Below are positions 54,140 through 64,000 of a stretch of 64,000 nucleotides of DNA, in pieces. A program made the position numbers and the translations under genes. Positions within the stretch are counted from its first letter, which is position 1; each line of letters starts with the position of its first letter. Source of the DNA: Okeanomitos corallinicola TIOX110 (lineage in GTDB: Bacteria; Cyanobacteriota; Cyanobacteriia; Cyanobacteriales; Nostocaceae). The DNA lies in NCBI RefSeq assembly GCF_038050375.1, contig NZ_CP150886.1, forward strand, positions 4,691,318-4,755,317. Direction: 5' to 3'. Below the pieces are notes generated by a model that saw only the letters and a program-made list of their open reading frames with translations, had not been told where the DNA came from and made no database searches.

Positions 54140-56371
54140 TTAACCGAACTTACCAGCCGTAGAAGCAATGAGGAACGCTGCGTACGTGACGATGTAGCCG
54201 ACCGTAAAGTGAGCTAAACCAACCACACGAGCTTGAACGATGGAGAGAGCAACGGGCTTATCTTTCCAGCGAACTAAGTTAGCTAGAGGTGTACGCTCGT
54301 GCGCCCAAACCAAGGTTTCGATTAACTCTTGCCAGTAACCTCTCCAGGAGATTAAGAACATGAAACCAGTTGCCCAAACAAGGTGTCCGAATAGGAACAT
54401 CCAAGCCCAAACAGACAAGTTGTTCATGCCGTAGGCGTTGTAACCGTTGATTAACTGAGCGGAGTTAGCCCAGAGGTAGTCACGGAACCAACCCATCAAA
54501 TAGGTAGAGTTTTCGTTGAACTGGGCAACGTTACCTTGCCAAATACCTAGATGTTTCCAGTGCCAGTAGAAGGTTACCCAACCAATGGTGTTCAACATCC
54601 AGAACATAGCTAAGTAGAAGGAGTCCCAAGCGGAGATGTCACAAGTACCGCCACGGCCTGGACCATCACAAGGGAACGCATAACCGAAGTCCTTTTTATC
54701 GGGCATCAGTTTAGAACCACGCGCATCCAAAGCACCTTTAACAAGTACCAGGGTGGTGGTGTGGATAGCCAAAGCGAAAGCGTGGTGAACCAAGAAATCG
54801 CCAGGGCCAATTGTTAAGAACAGAGAGTTAGTACCAGAGTTAATGGCATCTAACCAACCGGGCAACCATACGTTACCGGCATTGGGGTAAGCTGTGTAGG
54901 CGATGCTGTCGGGGTTGGAGAGTAGTACATCCAATCCATAGAGAGCTTTACCTTGAGCAGCTTGGATAAATTGAGCAAATACTGGCTCAATCAAGATTTG
55001 CTTTTCAGGAGTACCGAAAGCAACTACTACGTCGTTGTGAACGTACAAGCCCAAGGTGTGGAAACCAAGGAATAGAGATACCCAACTGAGGTGAGAGATG
55101 ATCGCCTCTTTGTGCTGTAGCATCCGGTCAAGGACGTTGCCTTTGTTTTGTTCAGGATCGTAGTCACGAACCCAGAAGATTGCTGCGTGAGCAAATGCAC
55201 CAACCATCAAGAAACCAGCGATGTACTGGTGGTGGGTGTACAGTGCTGCCTGTGTAGTGTAATCCCTAGCGATAAACGCATAGGGAGGCAGAGCGTACAT
55301 ATGCTGCGCTACCAAGGAACAAATTGTTCCTAATGCTGCCAAAGCTAATGACAGTTGGAAGTGCAGGGAGTTGTTGATGGTGTCGTATAGACCTTGGTGG
55401 GGCAGATTAAACTGACCTTCGCTCTTGCTACCGGGAACTAAACCGGATTTGGAGTTCAGCATTTCTTTGATGCTGTGACCAATTCCGAAGTTAGTGCGGT
55501 ACATATGACCGGCAATGATGAACAATACAGCGATCGCCAAGTGGTGGTGAGCCATGTCGGTCAACCACAAGGATTCTGTTTGGGGGTGGAAACCGCCCAA
55601 GAAGGTCAAAATCGCAGTACCAGCACCAGTGGAAGTACCAAATAAATGGCCAGCAGTGTCAGGGTTCTGAGCGTAAACACCCCAGTTACCGGTAAAGAAG
55701 GGGGTTAAACCTTCTGGGTGGGGAGCTACGGTTAAGAAGTTATCCCAACCTACATGAATACCACGGGATTCGGGGATGGCTACGTGAACCAAGTGACCAG
55801 TCCAAGCCAAGGAGCTAACACCGAACAAACCAGCTAGGTGGTGGTTTAAACGGGGTTCAGCACTCTTGAACCAAGCCAAGCTAGGACGGAATTTGGGTTG
55901 TAAGTGTAACCAACCAGCAAACAAGAACAATCCAGCCAATAGGAGTAGACCTAAAGAGCCTGTGTACAGTTCTTGGTTTGTCCGCATCCCGATGGTGTAC
56001 CACCAGTGGTAAACACCGGAATAAGCAATGTTTACAGGATTGCTTGCACCAGCTTGGGTGAAAGCGTCAACGGCGGGTTGACCGAAGTGAGGGTCCCAAA
56101 TTGCATGGGCAATAGGACGGACGTGAAGGGGATCTTTGATCCACTGTTCAAAGTTACCTTGCCAGGCTACGTGGAACAGGAGGCTGGATGCCCACAAGAA
56201 GATGATTGCCAAGTGGCCGAAGTGAGTGGCGAAAATCTTTTGGTAAAGATTCTCTTCAGTCATGCCATCGTGGCTTTCAAAGTCGTTGCCTGTGGCGATC
56301 GCATACCAAATCCGACGAGTAGTCGGGTCCTGTGCGAGATCCTGGCTAAATTTTGGAAATTTTGTTGCCAT
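54140..56371 (-). CDS. psaB: Photosystem I core protein PsaB
   Basis: One of the two reaction-centre subunits of photosystem I in the thylakoid membrane. It binds P700, the electron-transfer chlorophylls, the phylloquinone and, with PsaA, the FX 4Fe-4S cluster. The 743 residues contain the FX motif [18 protein letters not shown] (two Cys ligands), many His ligands for chlorophyll and about eleven membrane helices. It follows psaA by 92 bases in the standard psaA-psaB operon. The length is normal for the family. Confidence 0.98.
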   Translation of the reverse strand: MATKFPKFSQDLAQDPTTRRIWYAIATGNDFESHDGMTEENLYQKIFATHFGHLAIIFLWASSLLFHVAWQGNFEQWIKDPLHVRPIAHAIWDPHFGQPAVDAFTQAGASNPVNIAYSGVYHWWYTIGMRTNQELYTGSLGLLLLAGLFLFAGWLHLQPKFRPSLAWFKSAEPRLNHHLAGLFGVSSLAWTGHLVHVAIPESRGIHVGWDNFLTVAPHPEGLTPFFTGNWGVYAQNPDTAGHLFGTSTGAGTAILTFLGGFHPQTESLWLTDMAHHHLAIAVLFIIAGHMYRTNFGIGHSIKEMLNSKSGLVPGSKSEGQFNLPHQGLYDTINNSLHFQLSLALAALGTICSLVAQHMYALPPYAFIARDYTTQAALYTHHQYIAGFLMVGAFAHAAIFWVRDYDPEQNKGNVLDRMLQHKEAIISHLSWVSLFLGFHTLGLYVHNDVVVAFGTPEKQILIEPVFAQFIQAAQGKALYGLDVLLSNPDSIAYTAYPNAGNVWLPGWLDAINSGTNSLFLTIGPGDFLVHHAFALAIHTTTLVLVKGALDARGSKLMPDKKDFGYAFPCDGPGRGGTCDISAWDSFYLAMFWMLNTIGWVTFYWHWKHLGIWQGNVAQFNENSTYLMGWFRDYLWANSAQLINGYNAYGMNNLSVWAWMFLFGHLVWATGFMFLISWRGYWQELIETLVWAHERTPLANLVRWKDKPVALSIVQARVVGLAHFTVGYIVTYAAFLIASTAGKFG

Positions 56372-56463
56372 AGGGTTGATGATTCCTCTGACCTTTAGCC
56401 ATTGCTATCAGTGCTATCAGGGAAACTTTGAGTTTTTACACCCAAAATTTCCACTGAGTTGTT

Positions 56464-58722
56464 TTAACCTACTGAAAGGATGTGTGCGTGGAAGAATGCC
56501 CAGGTTGTGGCAATTCCTCCTAATAGATAGTGAGCTAAACCTACTGCCCGACCTTGAGTGATGCTCAATGCACGGGGTTGAATAGTAGGAGCTACTTTCA
56601 GTTTATTGTGCGCCCATACGATGGACTCAATTAGCTCTTGCCAGTAGCCGCGACCACTGAACAGGAACATTAAGCTGAATGCCCAGATGAAGTGAGCGCC
56701 CAAGAACATGAGTCCATAAGCGGACAGTTCACTACCGTAGGAGTTGATTACTTGTGCAGCTTGCGCCCACAAGAAGTCACGCAACCAACCGTTAATGGTG
56801 ATCGCACTTTGAGCAAAGTTGCCGCCAGTGATGTGACTGACTGTACCATTTGCGTCTACAGTACCCCATACGTCAGACTGCATCTTCCAGCTAAAGTGGA
56901 AAATCACAATTGACAAGGAGTTATACATCCAGAACAATCCTAAGAACACGTGGTCCCAACCAGATACTTGGCAAGTACCACCACGACCTGGACCGTCGCA
57001 AGGGAAGCGGAAGCCTAAGTTGGCTTTGTCTGGAATTAGACGAGAACTGCGAGCATACAGTACGCCTTTGAGCAGAATCAAAACAGTCACGTGGATGGTG
57101 AAGGCGTGAATGTGGTGAATCATGAAGTCAGCTGTTCCTAGAGGAATCGCAGCCGCAGCTACTTTTCCGCCTACAGCTAACATTCCACCGCCAAACACAT
57201 AACTTACTGTTTCTAGGGCGTTAGGTGCTGTTGTTCCTGGTGCTAGTGTGTGTAGGTTTTGTACCCACTGAGCAAACACTGGTTGCAACTGAATTGCTGC
57301 ATCAGAGAACATATCTTGAGGACGACCCAATGCGCGCATGGTGTCGTTGTGGATGTACAAACCAAAGCTGTGGAAGCCAAGGAAGATACAAACCCAGTTG
57401 AGGTGAGAAATGATTGCATCACGGTGACGAATCACCCGATCCAAGACGTTGTTTTGGTTAACGACTGGATCGTAATCTCGAACCATGAAGATGGCTGCGT
57501 GAGCAGCACCACCAACAATCAAGAAGCCGCCGATCCAAATATGGTGGGTGAAGATACACAACTGAGTAGCGTAATCAGTTGCCAAATATGGATAGGGGGG
57601 CATCGCGTACATATGGTGCGCGATGATGATTGTCAAAGAGCCTAAGAAAGCTAGGTTGGTAGCTAACTGAGCGTGCCATGAGGTGGTCAGGTTTTCGTAA
57701 AGACCTTTGTGACCTTCACCAGTGAAGGGTCCCTTGTGGTTTTCTAGGATATCTTTGATGCTGTGACCGATACCCCAGTTGGTGCGGTACATATGACCGG
57801 CGATGATGAACAATACCGCGATCGCTAGGTGGTGATGAGAAATATCAGTCATCCACAAGCCGCCTGTTACGGGGTTCAATCCGCCTTTAAAGGTCAGAAT
57901 GTCAGCATAAGCACCCCAGTTCAAGGTGAAGAAAGGTGTTAAACCACTGGCAAACCCAGGATATAATTCCGCCATTTTTGCTGTGTCAAACAGCAATTCA
58001 TGGGGCAATGGGATATCTTTAGCTGCTACGCCTGCATCCAATAATTTGTTGATTGGTGCGGACACGTGGATCAAGTGACCAGCCCATCCCAAAGAACCGC
58101 AACCTAGCAATACTGATAGGTGGTGATTGAGCATGGACTCCACATTCTGGAACCATTCCAGTTTGGGAGCGCGTTTATGGTAGTGGAACCAACCAGCGAA
58201 CAGGAATAAACCTGCTAATACTAAACCGCCAATGGCAGTTGCGTATAGTTGGAAGGAACTGGTGATACCCCAGCCACGCCATACTTGGAACAAGCCAGAG
58301 GTGATTTGAATGCCGTGGAAACCACCGCCCATATCACCGTTTAAAATATCTTGTCCAACGATTGGCCAAACAGTCTGTGCGCTGGGCTTTACTCCTAATG
58401 GATCAGCCAGCCAAGCTTCGTAATTAGAGAATTTAGCGCCGTGGAATAACATCCCGCTTAACCAAATCGTCACTACAGCCAGGTGGCCAAAGTGCGCGGA
58501 GAAGATTTTGCGAGAAATGTCTTCTAAGTCGCTTGTATGTGTATCGAAGTCATGGGCGAGGGCGTGGAGGTCCCAAATCCAGGTGGTGGTTTTTGGTCCT
58601 TTAGCTAAGGTTCTATCGAAGTGTCCTGGCTTTGCCCATCTTTCAAATGAAGTTGGTACAGGATCGTTATCAACGATGACTCTTGCTTTTTTCTCCTCTC
58701 GCTCCGGAGGACTAATCGTCAT
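56464..58722 (-). CDS. psaA: Photosystem I core protein PsaA
   Basis: Partner of PsaB in the photosystem I reaction centre. The 752 residues include the FX cluster motif [18 protein letters not shown], eleven membrane helices and chlorophyll-binding His residues. The start ATG at 58722 is preceded by AGGAGGT on the minus strand at a good distance. The N-terminus [15 protein letters not shown] matches cyanobacterial PsaA. It is first in the psaAB operon, driven from the 58723-59270 region. Confidence 0.98.
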   Translation of the reverse strand: MTISPPEREEKKARVIVDNDPVPTSFERWAKPGHFDRTLAKGPKTTTWIWDLHALAHDFDTHTSDLEDISRKIFSAHFGHLAVVTIWLSGMLFHGAKFSNYEAWLADPLGVKPSAQTVWPIVGQDILNGDMGGGFHGIQITSGLFQVWRGWGITSSFQLYATAIGGLVLAGLFLFAGWFHYHKRAPKLEWFQNVESMLNHHLSVLLGCGSLGWAGHLIHVSAPINKLLDAGVAAKDIPLPHELLFDTAKMAELYPGFASGLTPFFTLNWGAYADILTFKGGLNPVTGGLWMTDISHHHLAIAVLFIIAGHMYRTNWGIGHSIKDILENHKGPFTGEGHKGLYENLTTSWHAQLATNLAFLGSLTIIIAHHMYAMPPYPYLATDYATQLCIFTHHIWIGGFLIVGGAAHAAIFMVRDYDPVVNQNNVLDRVIRHRDAIISHLNWVCIFLGFHSFGLYIHNDTMRALGRPQDMFSDAAIQLQPVFAQWVQNLHTLAPGTTAPNALETVSYVFGGGMLAVGGKVAAAAIPLGTADFMIHHIHAFTIHVTVLILLKGVLYARSSRLIPDKANLGFRFPCDGPGRGGTCQVSGWDHVFLGLFWMYNSLSIVIFHFSWKMQSDVWGTVDANGTVSHITGGNFAQSAITINGWLRDFLWAQAAQVINSYGSELSAYGLMFLGAHFIWAFSLMFLFSGRGYWQELIESIVWAHNKLKVAPTIQPRALSITQGRAVGLAHYLLGGIATTWAFFHAHILSVG

Positions 58723-59274
58723 TCGACCTCCTCTGTTAATAAGGATTGAGGAATCATGAATTCCACTGAGTAAAATTTACTCTCCGTTTCCAGGTCTTTT
58801 CTGGAGCGGTGTGGATTTGTTGTTTCTGTTGAATTATAGAGTCTATACTTGTACTTTGTTGGAGACATTTTAACAATAATTCAAACTTGCCAAATTCTTG
58901 CCAGATTTATTGCTATATCTGCCTTTTATATTCAAACTTATTGTACAAAAGTCAATAGTTTTTCCATTAAATTTACAAACCATAACAATTCTTAAAGCTT
59001 ATAGTTAATTACCTCTGGAGACATAAATCATGGATTTGTAGCTTTATACGTTGTTTGTGCTGAAATTAAAATTTGCAATTTTTGTGATAGATACTACTTA
59101 TTTTTTATTCTTATGAGAGGCATAAGGAAAATATTATGAGATGACAAAGTTCTCTGTAGATATATGTTTGTGCCGTCTGTAGGGTGTGAAGTTTAGTTTA
59201 TTGGTTGTAGGGTATAGGGTGTAGTCAAAAAAACAGAACATAATTTTGTTAAATAACTTTATTGGGTGAAGCGC
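58723..59274. promoter_or_regulatory. psaA upstream region with HLR1-like site
   Basis: A 552-base non-coding region between psaA (minus strand) and the lipoprotein gene (plus strand). It is A+T rich and must carry the light-regulated psaA promoter. At 58972-58987 the sequence TTTACAAACCATAACA resembles an HLR1 element (two TTACA half-sites, 5-base gap), the RpaB-binding site found at photosynthesis promoters, with two mismatches. Its distance from the psaA start (about 250 bases) fits a long leader. I see no other motif. Confidence 0.35.
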
Positions 59275-60867
59275 ATGAACTACAGACAAAATACAGGATT
59301 AAACAATTTCTGGGGATATATTATCCCTATCTACCGATTTATTTTTACATTCCTCCTGATTTTTACTTTAAGCAGTTGTGCTGAAAAAGCAGGTGGTCAA
59401 GATGTCTCTATTAAGACATTAAATTCAGCACCTAAAATCTCTCAAGTAGCTAAAAAATTTTTAGAAACTGCCCCACCAGAAGTTATTCAAGCACTAAGTC
59501 CGGTGTTAGAAAGTTATCAACCACAAGTAACAATATTAACTCCATCTTCTGACGAAATTCTAGTGGATGACACCGTGGAAATCCGTTTTCAGGTTCAAGA
59601 CTTACCAATATTTAAAGATCCCCAATGGCAGTTGGGACCTCATTTACACGTAATTCTTGATAATGAACCTTATATAGCTGTTTATGATTTAAATAAACCT
59701 TTATTATTAAAAAATCTATCGGCAGGTACACACACATTGCGCGTATTTGCATCTCGTCCTTGGTATGAAAGCTTTAAAAATGAAGGTGCTTATGCACAAA
59801 TGCAGTTTCATGTTTTGACTAAAAGCGATGATAATAACCCAGATCCCAATTTACCGCTACTTACTTATAGTCGTCCTAATGGTGGTTATGGTGCAGAACC
59901 AATTATGTTGGATTTTTACCTAACTAACGCACCTTTACATATTGCGACTGAAAATAATCCTGAAGATACAATTAGTGATTGGCGCATTCGTTGTACGATT
60001 AACGGTGAAAGCTTTATTTTAGATCGCTGGGAAACTGTGTATCTCAAAGGTTTTAAACCTGGTAAAAACTGGGTAAAATTAGAATTTCTGGATAATCAGG
60101 GCAACCCTGTTAAGAATATATTTAATAGTACAGTGAGAATGATTAATTACCAACCTGATGGTAAAGATACTCTATCAAAAATTGTCAGGGGTGAGGTAAC
60201 AGCAGATGATGTCCGTGGTATTGCAGATCCAAATTACACTACAAAAATTCCTGTTACTAAACCTACTCCTGCTGCTACTCCTAAAGCAGAAATAAAACCA
60301 ATTCCTCAAGAAAAAGTTGAAGAAACTCCTACTCCTGAAATTACAACTCCTCCAAAAGTAAAAACTTCTGTAAAAACGAAGGTTGAAGAAACTTCTACTC
60401 CTGAAATTACAACTTCTCCAAAAGTAGAAACAGAAGTAAAAACGAAGGTTGAAGAAACTTCTACTCCTGAAATTACAACTTCTCCAAAAGTAGAAACAGA
60501 AGTAAAAACGAAGGTTGAAGAAACTCCTACTCCTGAAATTACAACTTCTCCAAAAGTAGAAACAGAAGTAAAAACGAAGGTTGAAGAAACTTCTACTCCT
60601 GAAATTACAACTTCTCCAAAAGTAGAAACAGAAGTAAAAACGAAGGTTGAAGAAACTTCTACTCCTGAAATTACAACTCCTCCAAAAGTAGAAACAGAAG
60701 TAAAAACGAAGGTTGAAGAAACTCCTACTCCTGAAATTACAACTTCTCCAAAAGTAGAAACAGAAGTAACAAGAGAAAAATCAAAACCGCAAAAAACAAG
60801 TTTAGATAGATTAAGTGACTATTTTGATCGTAAATCCTTGAATAAAACAGAAACTCTAACTAAGTAG
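59275..60867 (+). CDS. Lipoprotein with repetitive Pro/Thr/Glu C-terminal tail
   Basis: A 530-residue envelope lipoprotein. The N-terminus carries a signal with lipobox LSSC (Cys at about residue 35). Residues 60-310 form a beta-rich region with two Ig-like or bacterial-adhesin-like sections (ILTPSSDEILVDDTVEI, GTHTLRVFASRPWY). The tail has seven 22-residue repeats of the form VEETSTPEITTSPKVETEVK and is probably extended and disordered. I start at the ATG at 59275; a GTG three codons upstream is possible. No enzymatic motif is seen. A surface or spacer role is inferred from the tail. Confidence 0.75.
   Translation: MNYRQNTGLNNFWGYIIPIYRFIFTFLLIFTLSSCAEKAGGQDVSIKTLNSAPKISQVAKKFLETAPPEVIQALSPVLESYQPQVTILTPSSDEILVDDTVEIRFQVQDLPIFKDPQWQLGPHLHVILDNEPYIAVYDLNKPLLLKNLSAGTHTLRVFASRPWYESFKNEGAYAQMQFHVLTKSDDNNPDPNLPLLTYSRPNGGYGAEPIMLDFYLTNAPLHIATENNPEDTISDWRIRCTINGESFILDRWETVYLKGFKPGKNWVKLEFLDNQGNPVKNIFNSTVRMINYQPDGKDTLSKIVRGEVTADDVRGIADPNYTTKIPVTKPTPAATPKAEIKPIPQEKVEETPTPEITTPPKVKTSVKTKVEETSTPEITTSPKVETEVKTKVEETSTPEITTSPKVETEVKTKVEETPTPEITTSPKVETEVKTKVEETSTPEITTSPKVETEVKTKVEETSTPEITTPPKVETEVKTKVEETPTPEITTSPKVETEVTREKSKPQKTSLDRLSDYFDRKSLNKTETLTK
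60316..60777 (+). repeat. 66-bp tandem repeats in lipoprotein gene (7 copies)
   Basis: Seven in-frame 66-base units encode VEETxTPEITTxPKVxTxVK variants. They vary mainly at S/P positions. The high similarity indicates recent expansion, and copy number may differ between strains. Confidence 0.9.
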
Positions 60868-60910
60868 ATTAAATTATGACAACTTTGATCTAATTTAAGT
60901 TATAGTAATA

Positions 60911-60950
60911 GCGGGCAAGACTTGTACTGAACTTATTGAAGTATGCCCGC
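60911..60950. terminator. Bidirectional hairpin between convergent genes
   Basis: Arms GCGGGCA (60911-60917) and TGCCCGC (60944-60950), extended by TAAT/ATTA, lie between the lipoprotein gene and glsA, which converge. The loop of 26 bases is long for a classic terminator, so efficiency is uncertain. Confidence 0.5.
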
Positions 60951-60972
60951 ATTACAACAATTATACTATTAT

Positions 60973-61863
60973 TTATGTGAGGGATAAAGTTTCTATGAAT
61001 GCTAAACCTGCAACGGAATTTCCGATATTATCTAAAGCAGGACTATAACAAGCGATCGCTCCTTGATTTGGTACTATTGTAATTAATGCCCCACTAATAC
61101 CAGATTTCATTGGTAAACCAATTTTAACTGCATACTGGGGAGAAGCTTCATACAGTCCACAAGTTAACATAACAGAATTAACAAGTTGACGATTTTGGGA
61201 GTTAATAATATTACTTTCGCAAGCTAATATTTGTCCTAATTTACCCAAATCTGCTACTGTTCCAGAAATACAACATATTTGTTCATAGGTATCAATTGCT
61301 GAGTCAATATTTTCAATATTTCCAGCTTGGTAAAGATATTCTGCGATCGCTAAATTTACTGGAGAACGATTAGCACGCACGGAATTTAACATCTTTATAT
61401 CTAAAAATAATTGAATATCTGCTAATTTATTTAACCATTCACAAAATAATTGAGTGCGATCGCTTCCATCTCTACCAGGTAATTTATCAGCTATAATAAT
61501 AGCACCACTATTAATCATTGGGTTACGAGGATGTCCATGATCAGCTATTAATTGTTCTAAAGAATTAAAAGCCATTAATGAAGGTTCGACACCAACCCAG
61601 TTTAATACTTTATCTGAATTAAAAGATTCTAGTAAATATAAAAAAGAAAATGGCTTAATCACACTCATTAAAGGAAATATACAATCATCATTTCCTAAAC
61701 TTAAAGTTGGACCTGAAGACAAGCAAATATAAACAGCAAACCAGTCAGGGTTAGCTTGAGATAAAAGAGGGATACGTTGAATAACTTTTCCTTTTTCTGC
61801 TTGGGTTTGTGCTTGTTTAACCCAGACAGATACATTATTGATATTTATGTCTGTAAGTTTCAT
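60973..61863 (-). CDS. glsA: Glutaminase A
   Basis: Deamidates glutamine to glutamate and ammonia in the cytoplasm. The beta-lactamase-like fold is shown by the nucleophile motif SVIK (Ser-x-x-Lys) near residue 66, NPMINSGAI, the Tyr-bearing EASPQYAVKIGLP segment and GLPMKSGISGALI. I use the ATG at 61863 (296 aa), since the longer frame begins with TTG. The length is close to the usual 300-310 residues. It is convergent with the lipoprotein gene and divergent from the thioredoxin-NHL gene. The nitrogen-metabolism context is general. Confidence 0.92.
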   Translation of the reverse strand: MKLTDININNVSVWVKQAQTQAEKGKVIQRIPLLSQANPDWFAVYICLSSGPTLSLGNDDCIFPLMSVIKPFSFLYLLESFNSDKVLNWVGVEPSLMAFNSLEQLIADHGHPRNPMINSGAIIIADKLPGRDGSDRTQLFCEWLNKLADIQLFLDIKMLNSVRANRSPVNLAIAEYLYQAGNIENIDSAIDTYEQICCISGTVADLGKLGQILACESNIINSQNRQLVNSVMLTCGLYEASPQYAVKIGLPMKSGISGALITIVPNQGAIACYSPALDNIGNSVAGLAFIETLSLT

Positions 61864-61958
61864 TAAAACTTTTAAAGTATTCAAAAATAAAATCTACTTT
61901 TTAAAATTATACCAGTCTAAAAAGCTATAAAATAGTTATCAACTTTTTAATTTTTAAT

Positions 61959-63422
61959 ATGTTTCCTCGCATTAGAACACCGGAACTACCACAAAATAAT
62001 CCTTGGTTAAACACAGATAAACCTTTATCTCTCAAACAACTCAAAGGTAGAATTATTATTTTAGATTTTTGGACATATTGCTGTATTAATTGTCTGCATA
62101 TATTACCAGACCTTAAATATTTAGAAAATAAATATTCAGACAGCTTAACTATTATAGGTATTCATTCTGGAAAATTTGATAATGAAAAAGAAATAGAAAA
62201 TATCCGTCAAGCAATATTACGTTATGAAATAGAACATCCAGTTGTAGTAGATAACGATTATAAAATTTGGGAAAATTACACTGTCAAAGCTTGGCCGACC
62301 TTAATTATTATTGATCTACAAGGGTACATAATTGGTCAATTTTCAGGAGAAGGACATCTTCAAACTATTGAAAATCTACTCATTCAAACTTTGAATAAAA
62401 ATCAACCCAATATTAATTATCAAACACTGAATTTTACTTTGAAAAAACAAAATCAGCCATTAATTACACCTCTAGCATTTCCAAGTAAAGTTTTAGCAAC
62501 AGCAGATGGTTTATTTATTGCTGACTCTGGACATCATCGGATAGTTATGAGTACCTTAGACGGAGAAGTTATTGATATTATTGGAATAGGAAATCGTGGT
62601 TTAAAAGACGGTGATTTTCAAAGTTGTGAATTTTCAGCACCACAAGGAATGACCTATGATCAAGAAAACAAAATACTTTATATTGCAGATACAGAAAATC
62701 ATATTCTCAGAAAAATCGATCTTCAAAATAAAATAGTATCAACAATTGCGGGAACAGGTAAACAAAGTAAAATCATTTATCCCCATGGTGGTAAAGCATT
62801 AGCAATAGAATTAAATTCACCGTGGGATTTAGTGAAAATTGATCATAATTTGTTTATAACTATGGCGGGAAGTCATCAAATTTGGCAAATGAATCTATTA
62901 ACAAATACTATTTATACCTATGCTGGTAGTGGTGGTGAAGGTTGTGTAGATGGTAATTTTCAAGAATGTGCATTTGCTCAACCTAGTGGGATAACTACAA
63001 ATGGTAAAGAGTTATTTATTGCTGATAGCGAAACCAGTTCAATTCGCAGTGTAGAAATATCAAAAAATAGGAATGTTGAGACTATTTGCGGTAGTGGGTT
63101 TTTATTTTGTTTTGGTGATAAAGATGGTGTAGGTGATCAGGTACGTTTACAACATTGTTTAGGTGTCGAATATTTTAATTATCAGCTTTTTATTGCAGAT
63201 ACATATAATCACAAAATCAAATTAGTTAATCTTAGTAATGGAGAATGTAAAACCTTTTTGTCAGTTGAAGAAGAATGGACTTTTTGCGAACCTTCTGGAG
63301 TGAGTTATTGGGAATCATATCTATATATTAGTGATACAAACAATCATGTAATTGTGAAAGTAGACTTAGATTCCTTGGAGATAATGAAGATAGAATTATC
63401 TGGTTTATGTGTACCTAGTTAG
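61959..63422 (+). CDS. Thioredoxin-like / NHL-repeat protein
   Basis: A 487-residue protein combining a TlpA/thioredoxin-like N-terminal domain (about 1-150) with NHL beta-propeller repeats (about 165-470). The redox motif is unusual, FWTYCCINCLHILP, giving a C-x-x-C with an extra adjacent Cys (CCINC). Propeller blades include GLFIADSGHHRIVMS, KILYIADTENHILRKID and QLFIADTYNHKIKLV. The architecture matches NHLRC2-like proteins, whose role in bacteria is unclear. No signal peptide is evident, so it is probably cytoplasmic. Confidence 0.85.
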   Translation: MFPRIRTPELPQNNPWLNTDKPLSLKQLKGRIIILDFWTYCCINCLHILPDLKYLENKYSDSLTIIGIHSGKFDNEKEIENIRQAILRYEIEHPVVVDNDYKIWENYTVKAWPTLIIIDLQGYIIGQFSGEGHLQTIENLLIQTLNKNQPNINYQTLNFTLKKQNQPLITPLAFPSKVLATADGLFIADSGHHRIVMSTLDGEVIDIIGIGNRGLKDGDFQSCEFSAPQGMTYDQENKILYIADTENHILRKIDLQNKIVSTIAGTGKQSKIIYPHGGKALAIELNSPWDLVKIDHNLFITMAGSHQIWQMNLLTNTIYTYAGSGGEGCVDGNFQECAFAQPSGITTNGKELFIADSETSSIRSVEISKNRNVETICGSGFLFCFGDKDGVGDQVRLQHCLGVEYFNYQLFIADTYNHKIKLVNLSNGECKTFLSVEEEWTFCEPSGVSYWESYLYISDTNNHVIVKVDLDSLEIMKIELSGLCVPS

Positions 63423-63528
63423 TATGGGTTTTCTGAAACAGAAAAGTTTAAATATCTTAATTGATTTAGATAATTTTTTATATTGTGTAAAACATATATA
63501 ATATTAATATAGGAATAATGTGTTAATC

Positions 63529-63897
63529 ATGACAACCATGAAAACAATTTTTCATATTACCGAACATCAAAAATGGCACCAAGCACAAATTTTAAATATT
63601 TATCACCATCCCAGTTTGGATACTGAAGGTTTTATTCATGCTTCCCAACCAGAACAAGTTGTAAAAACTGCAAATCGGTTTTTCAAAAATTACCAAAACT
63701 TAGTTATTCTGTTCATAGATACCGCCAAAGTACAGGCAGAAATTCGCTATGAATTTGGAGAAGTAGATGAATTATTTCCTCACATTTATGGTGCTTTAAA
63801 TATTGATGCTGTTTACAAAGTGATAGAATTTCAGATAGGAGAAGATGGTGTTTTTTATTTACCATTAGAAATTTCTCAATTAATTGATCTCAATTAA
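63529..63897 (+). CDS. DUF952 family protein
   Basis: A 122-residue protein of the DUF952 family, with IFHITEHQKW at the start, TEGFIHASQPEQVVKTANRF (about residues 33-52) and LFPHIYGALNIDAVYKVIEF. These conserved His and Gly-Phe-Ile-His residues are the family hallmarks; an enzymatic role is suspected but unproven. I start at the ATG at 63529; a GTG at 63520 and an ATG at 63538 are alternatives. The next gene begins 8 bases after its stop, so the two are probably cotranscribed. Confidence 0.8.
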   Translation: MTTMKTIFHITEHQKWHQAQILNIYHHPSLDTEGFIHASQPEQVVKTANRFFKNYQNLVILFIDTAKVQAEIRYEFGEVDELFPHIYGALNIDAVYKVIEFQIGEDGVFYLPLEISQLIDLN

Positions 63898-63905
63898 TTT
63901 AAAAG

Positions 63906-64000
63906 ATGATGAAACCAGAAGAAAACATAAGTAACCAAGAATTTAATGCTAGTGAATACATAAAGCAAATGTCATTATTATTAAATTTACCAATCAATGA
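63906..64000 (+). CDS. DUF4089 / AtzG-like small protein (3' partial)
   Basis: An open frame runs off the right edge: it starts MMKPEENISNQEFNASEYIK and continues QMSLLLNLPIN. The pattern of an acidic N-terminus followed by aEYIxQMxxLLxLPI matches DUF4089 (AtzG-like) proteins, which are about 65 residues long. They normally precede and bind an amidase, so an amidase gene is predicted just outside the window. The identification rests on 31 residues only. Confidence 0.6.
   Translation, partial: MMKPEENISNQEFNASEYIKQMSLLLNLPIN

Noticed and set aside
54140-58722. Several plus-strand ORFs opposite psaA and psaB (up to 141 codons)
   Set aside because: Antisense shadows caused by the biased codon use of highly expressed genes; Cys/Val-rich translations with no domain.

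Overview
The window comes from a cyanobacterium, most likely a filamentous Nostocales member (Anabaena/Nostoc/Dolichospermum type). It carries psaA and psaB, a RpaA-type circadian response regulator, families largely confined to cyanobacteria (DUF3038, DUF4335, DUF3110, a Psb35-like protein, GH100 invertases), many HIP1 octamers (GCGATCGC) and heptad STRR repeats between genes (TCACCTG, TCAGTTG, ATTAGTC types). Base composition is low in G+C. The genus is inferred from these features; nothing in the window proves heterocyst formation. No rRNA, tRNA or CRISPR array was seen.

Layout. 1-9.8 kb is housekeeping: the 3' part of rpaA, a lone DppB-type permease, apt, a DUF3038/DUF4335 gene pair, an FHA-domain penicillin-binding protein, lspA and bioY. 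10-14.2 kb is a complete phosphate uptake operon, pstS-pstC-pstA-pstB, behind a PHO-box-like tandem repeat. 14.8-18.1 kb holds two tandem GH100 alkaline/neutral invertases. 18.1-21.5 kb (minus strand) is the first accessory island: an HTH-NACHT ATPase, a seven-bladed WD40 propeller and a second NACHT ATPase. The first two appear to be one NLR-like gene split by a single missing base. 21.7-26.2 kb returns to core genes (rsmB, a TerB-like gene, a Psb35-like gene, a PBP1A). A solo TnpB element lies at 26.7-27.9 kb, then folK, a NUDIX hydrolase, a TauE/DUF1634 pair and an orphan, degenerate PstB paralogue. 32-41.2 kb contains a TPR protein, an ankyrin protein, murQ, a DUF3110 gene and a large TamB-like gene.

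41.2-54 kb (mostly minus strand) is the second accessory island. It has a broken PIN toxin remnant, an 804-residue DEDDh exonuclease-ATPase fusion, two tandem cyclic-nucleotide-domain histidine kinases, an antitoxin with a nonsense-truncated PIN toxin, a fused response regulator/thioredoxin-reductase-like protein, an FeS-type photolyase, an orphan sugar permease, an intact VapBC-like pair and a possible PD-(D/E)XK-like protein. 54.1-58.7 kb is the psaA-psaB operon. The right end carries a repeat-tailed lipoprotein, glutaminase, a thioredoxin-NHL protein, a DUF952 protein and the start of a DUF4089 gene.

The strongest candidates for an undescribed system are the split NLR-like WD40/NACHT locus, whose blades are nearly identical but toggle at set positions, and the DEDDh-ATPase fusion located beside the kinase/redox cassette and the decayed toxin genes. 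A conflict or anti-phage role for either is inference from architecture and context.
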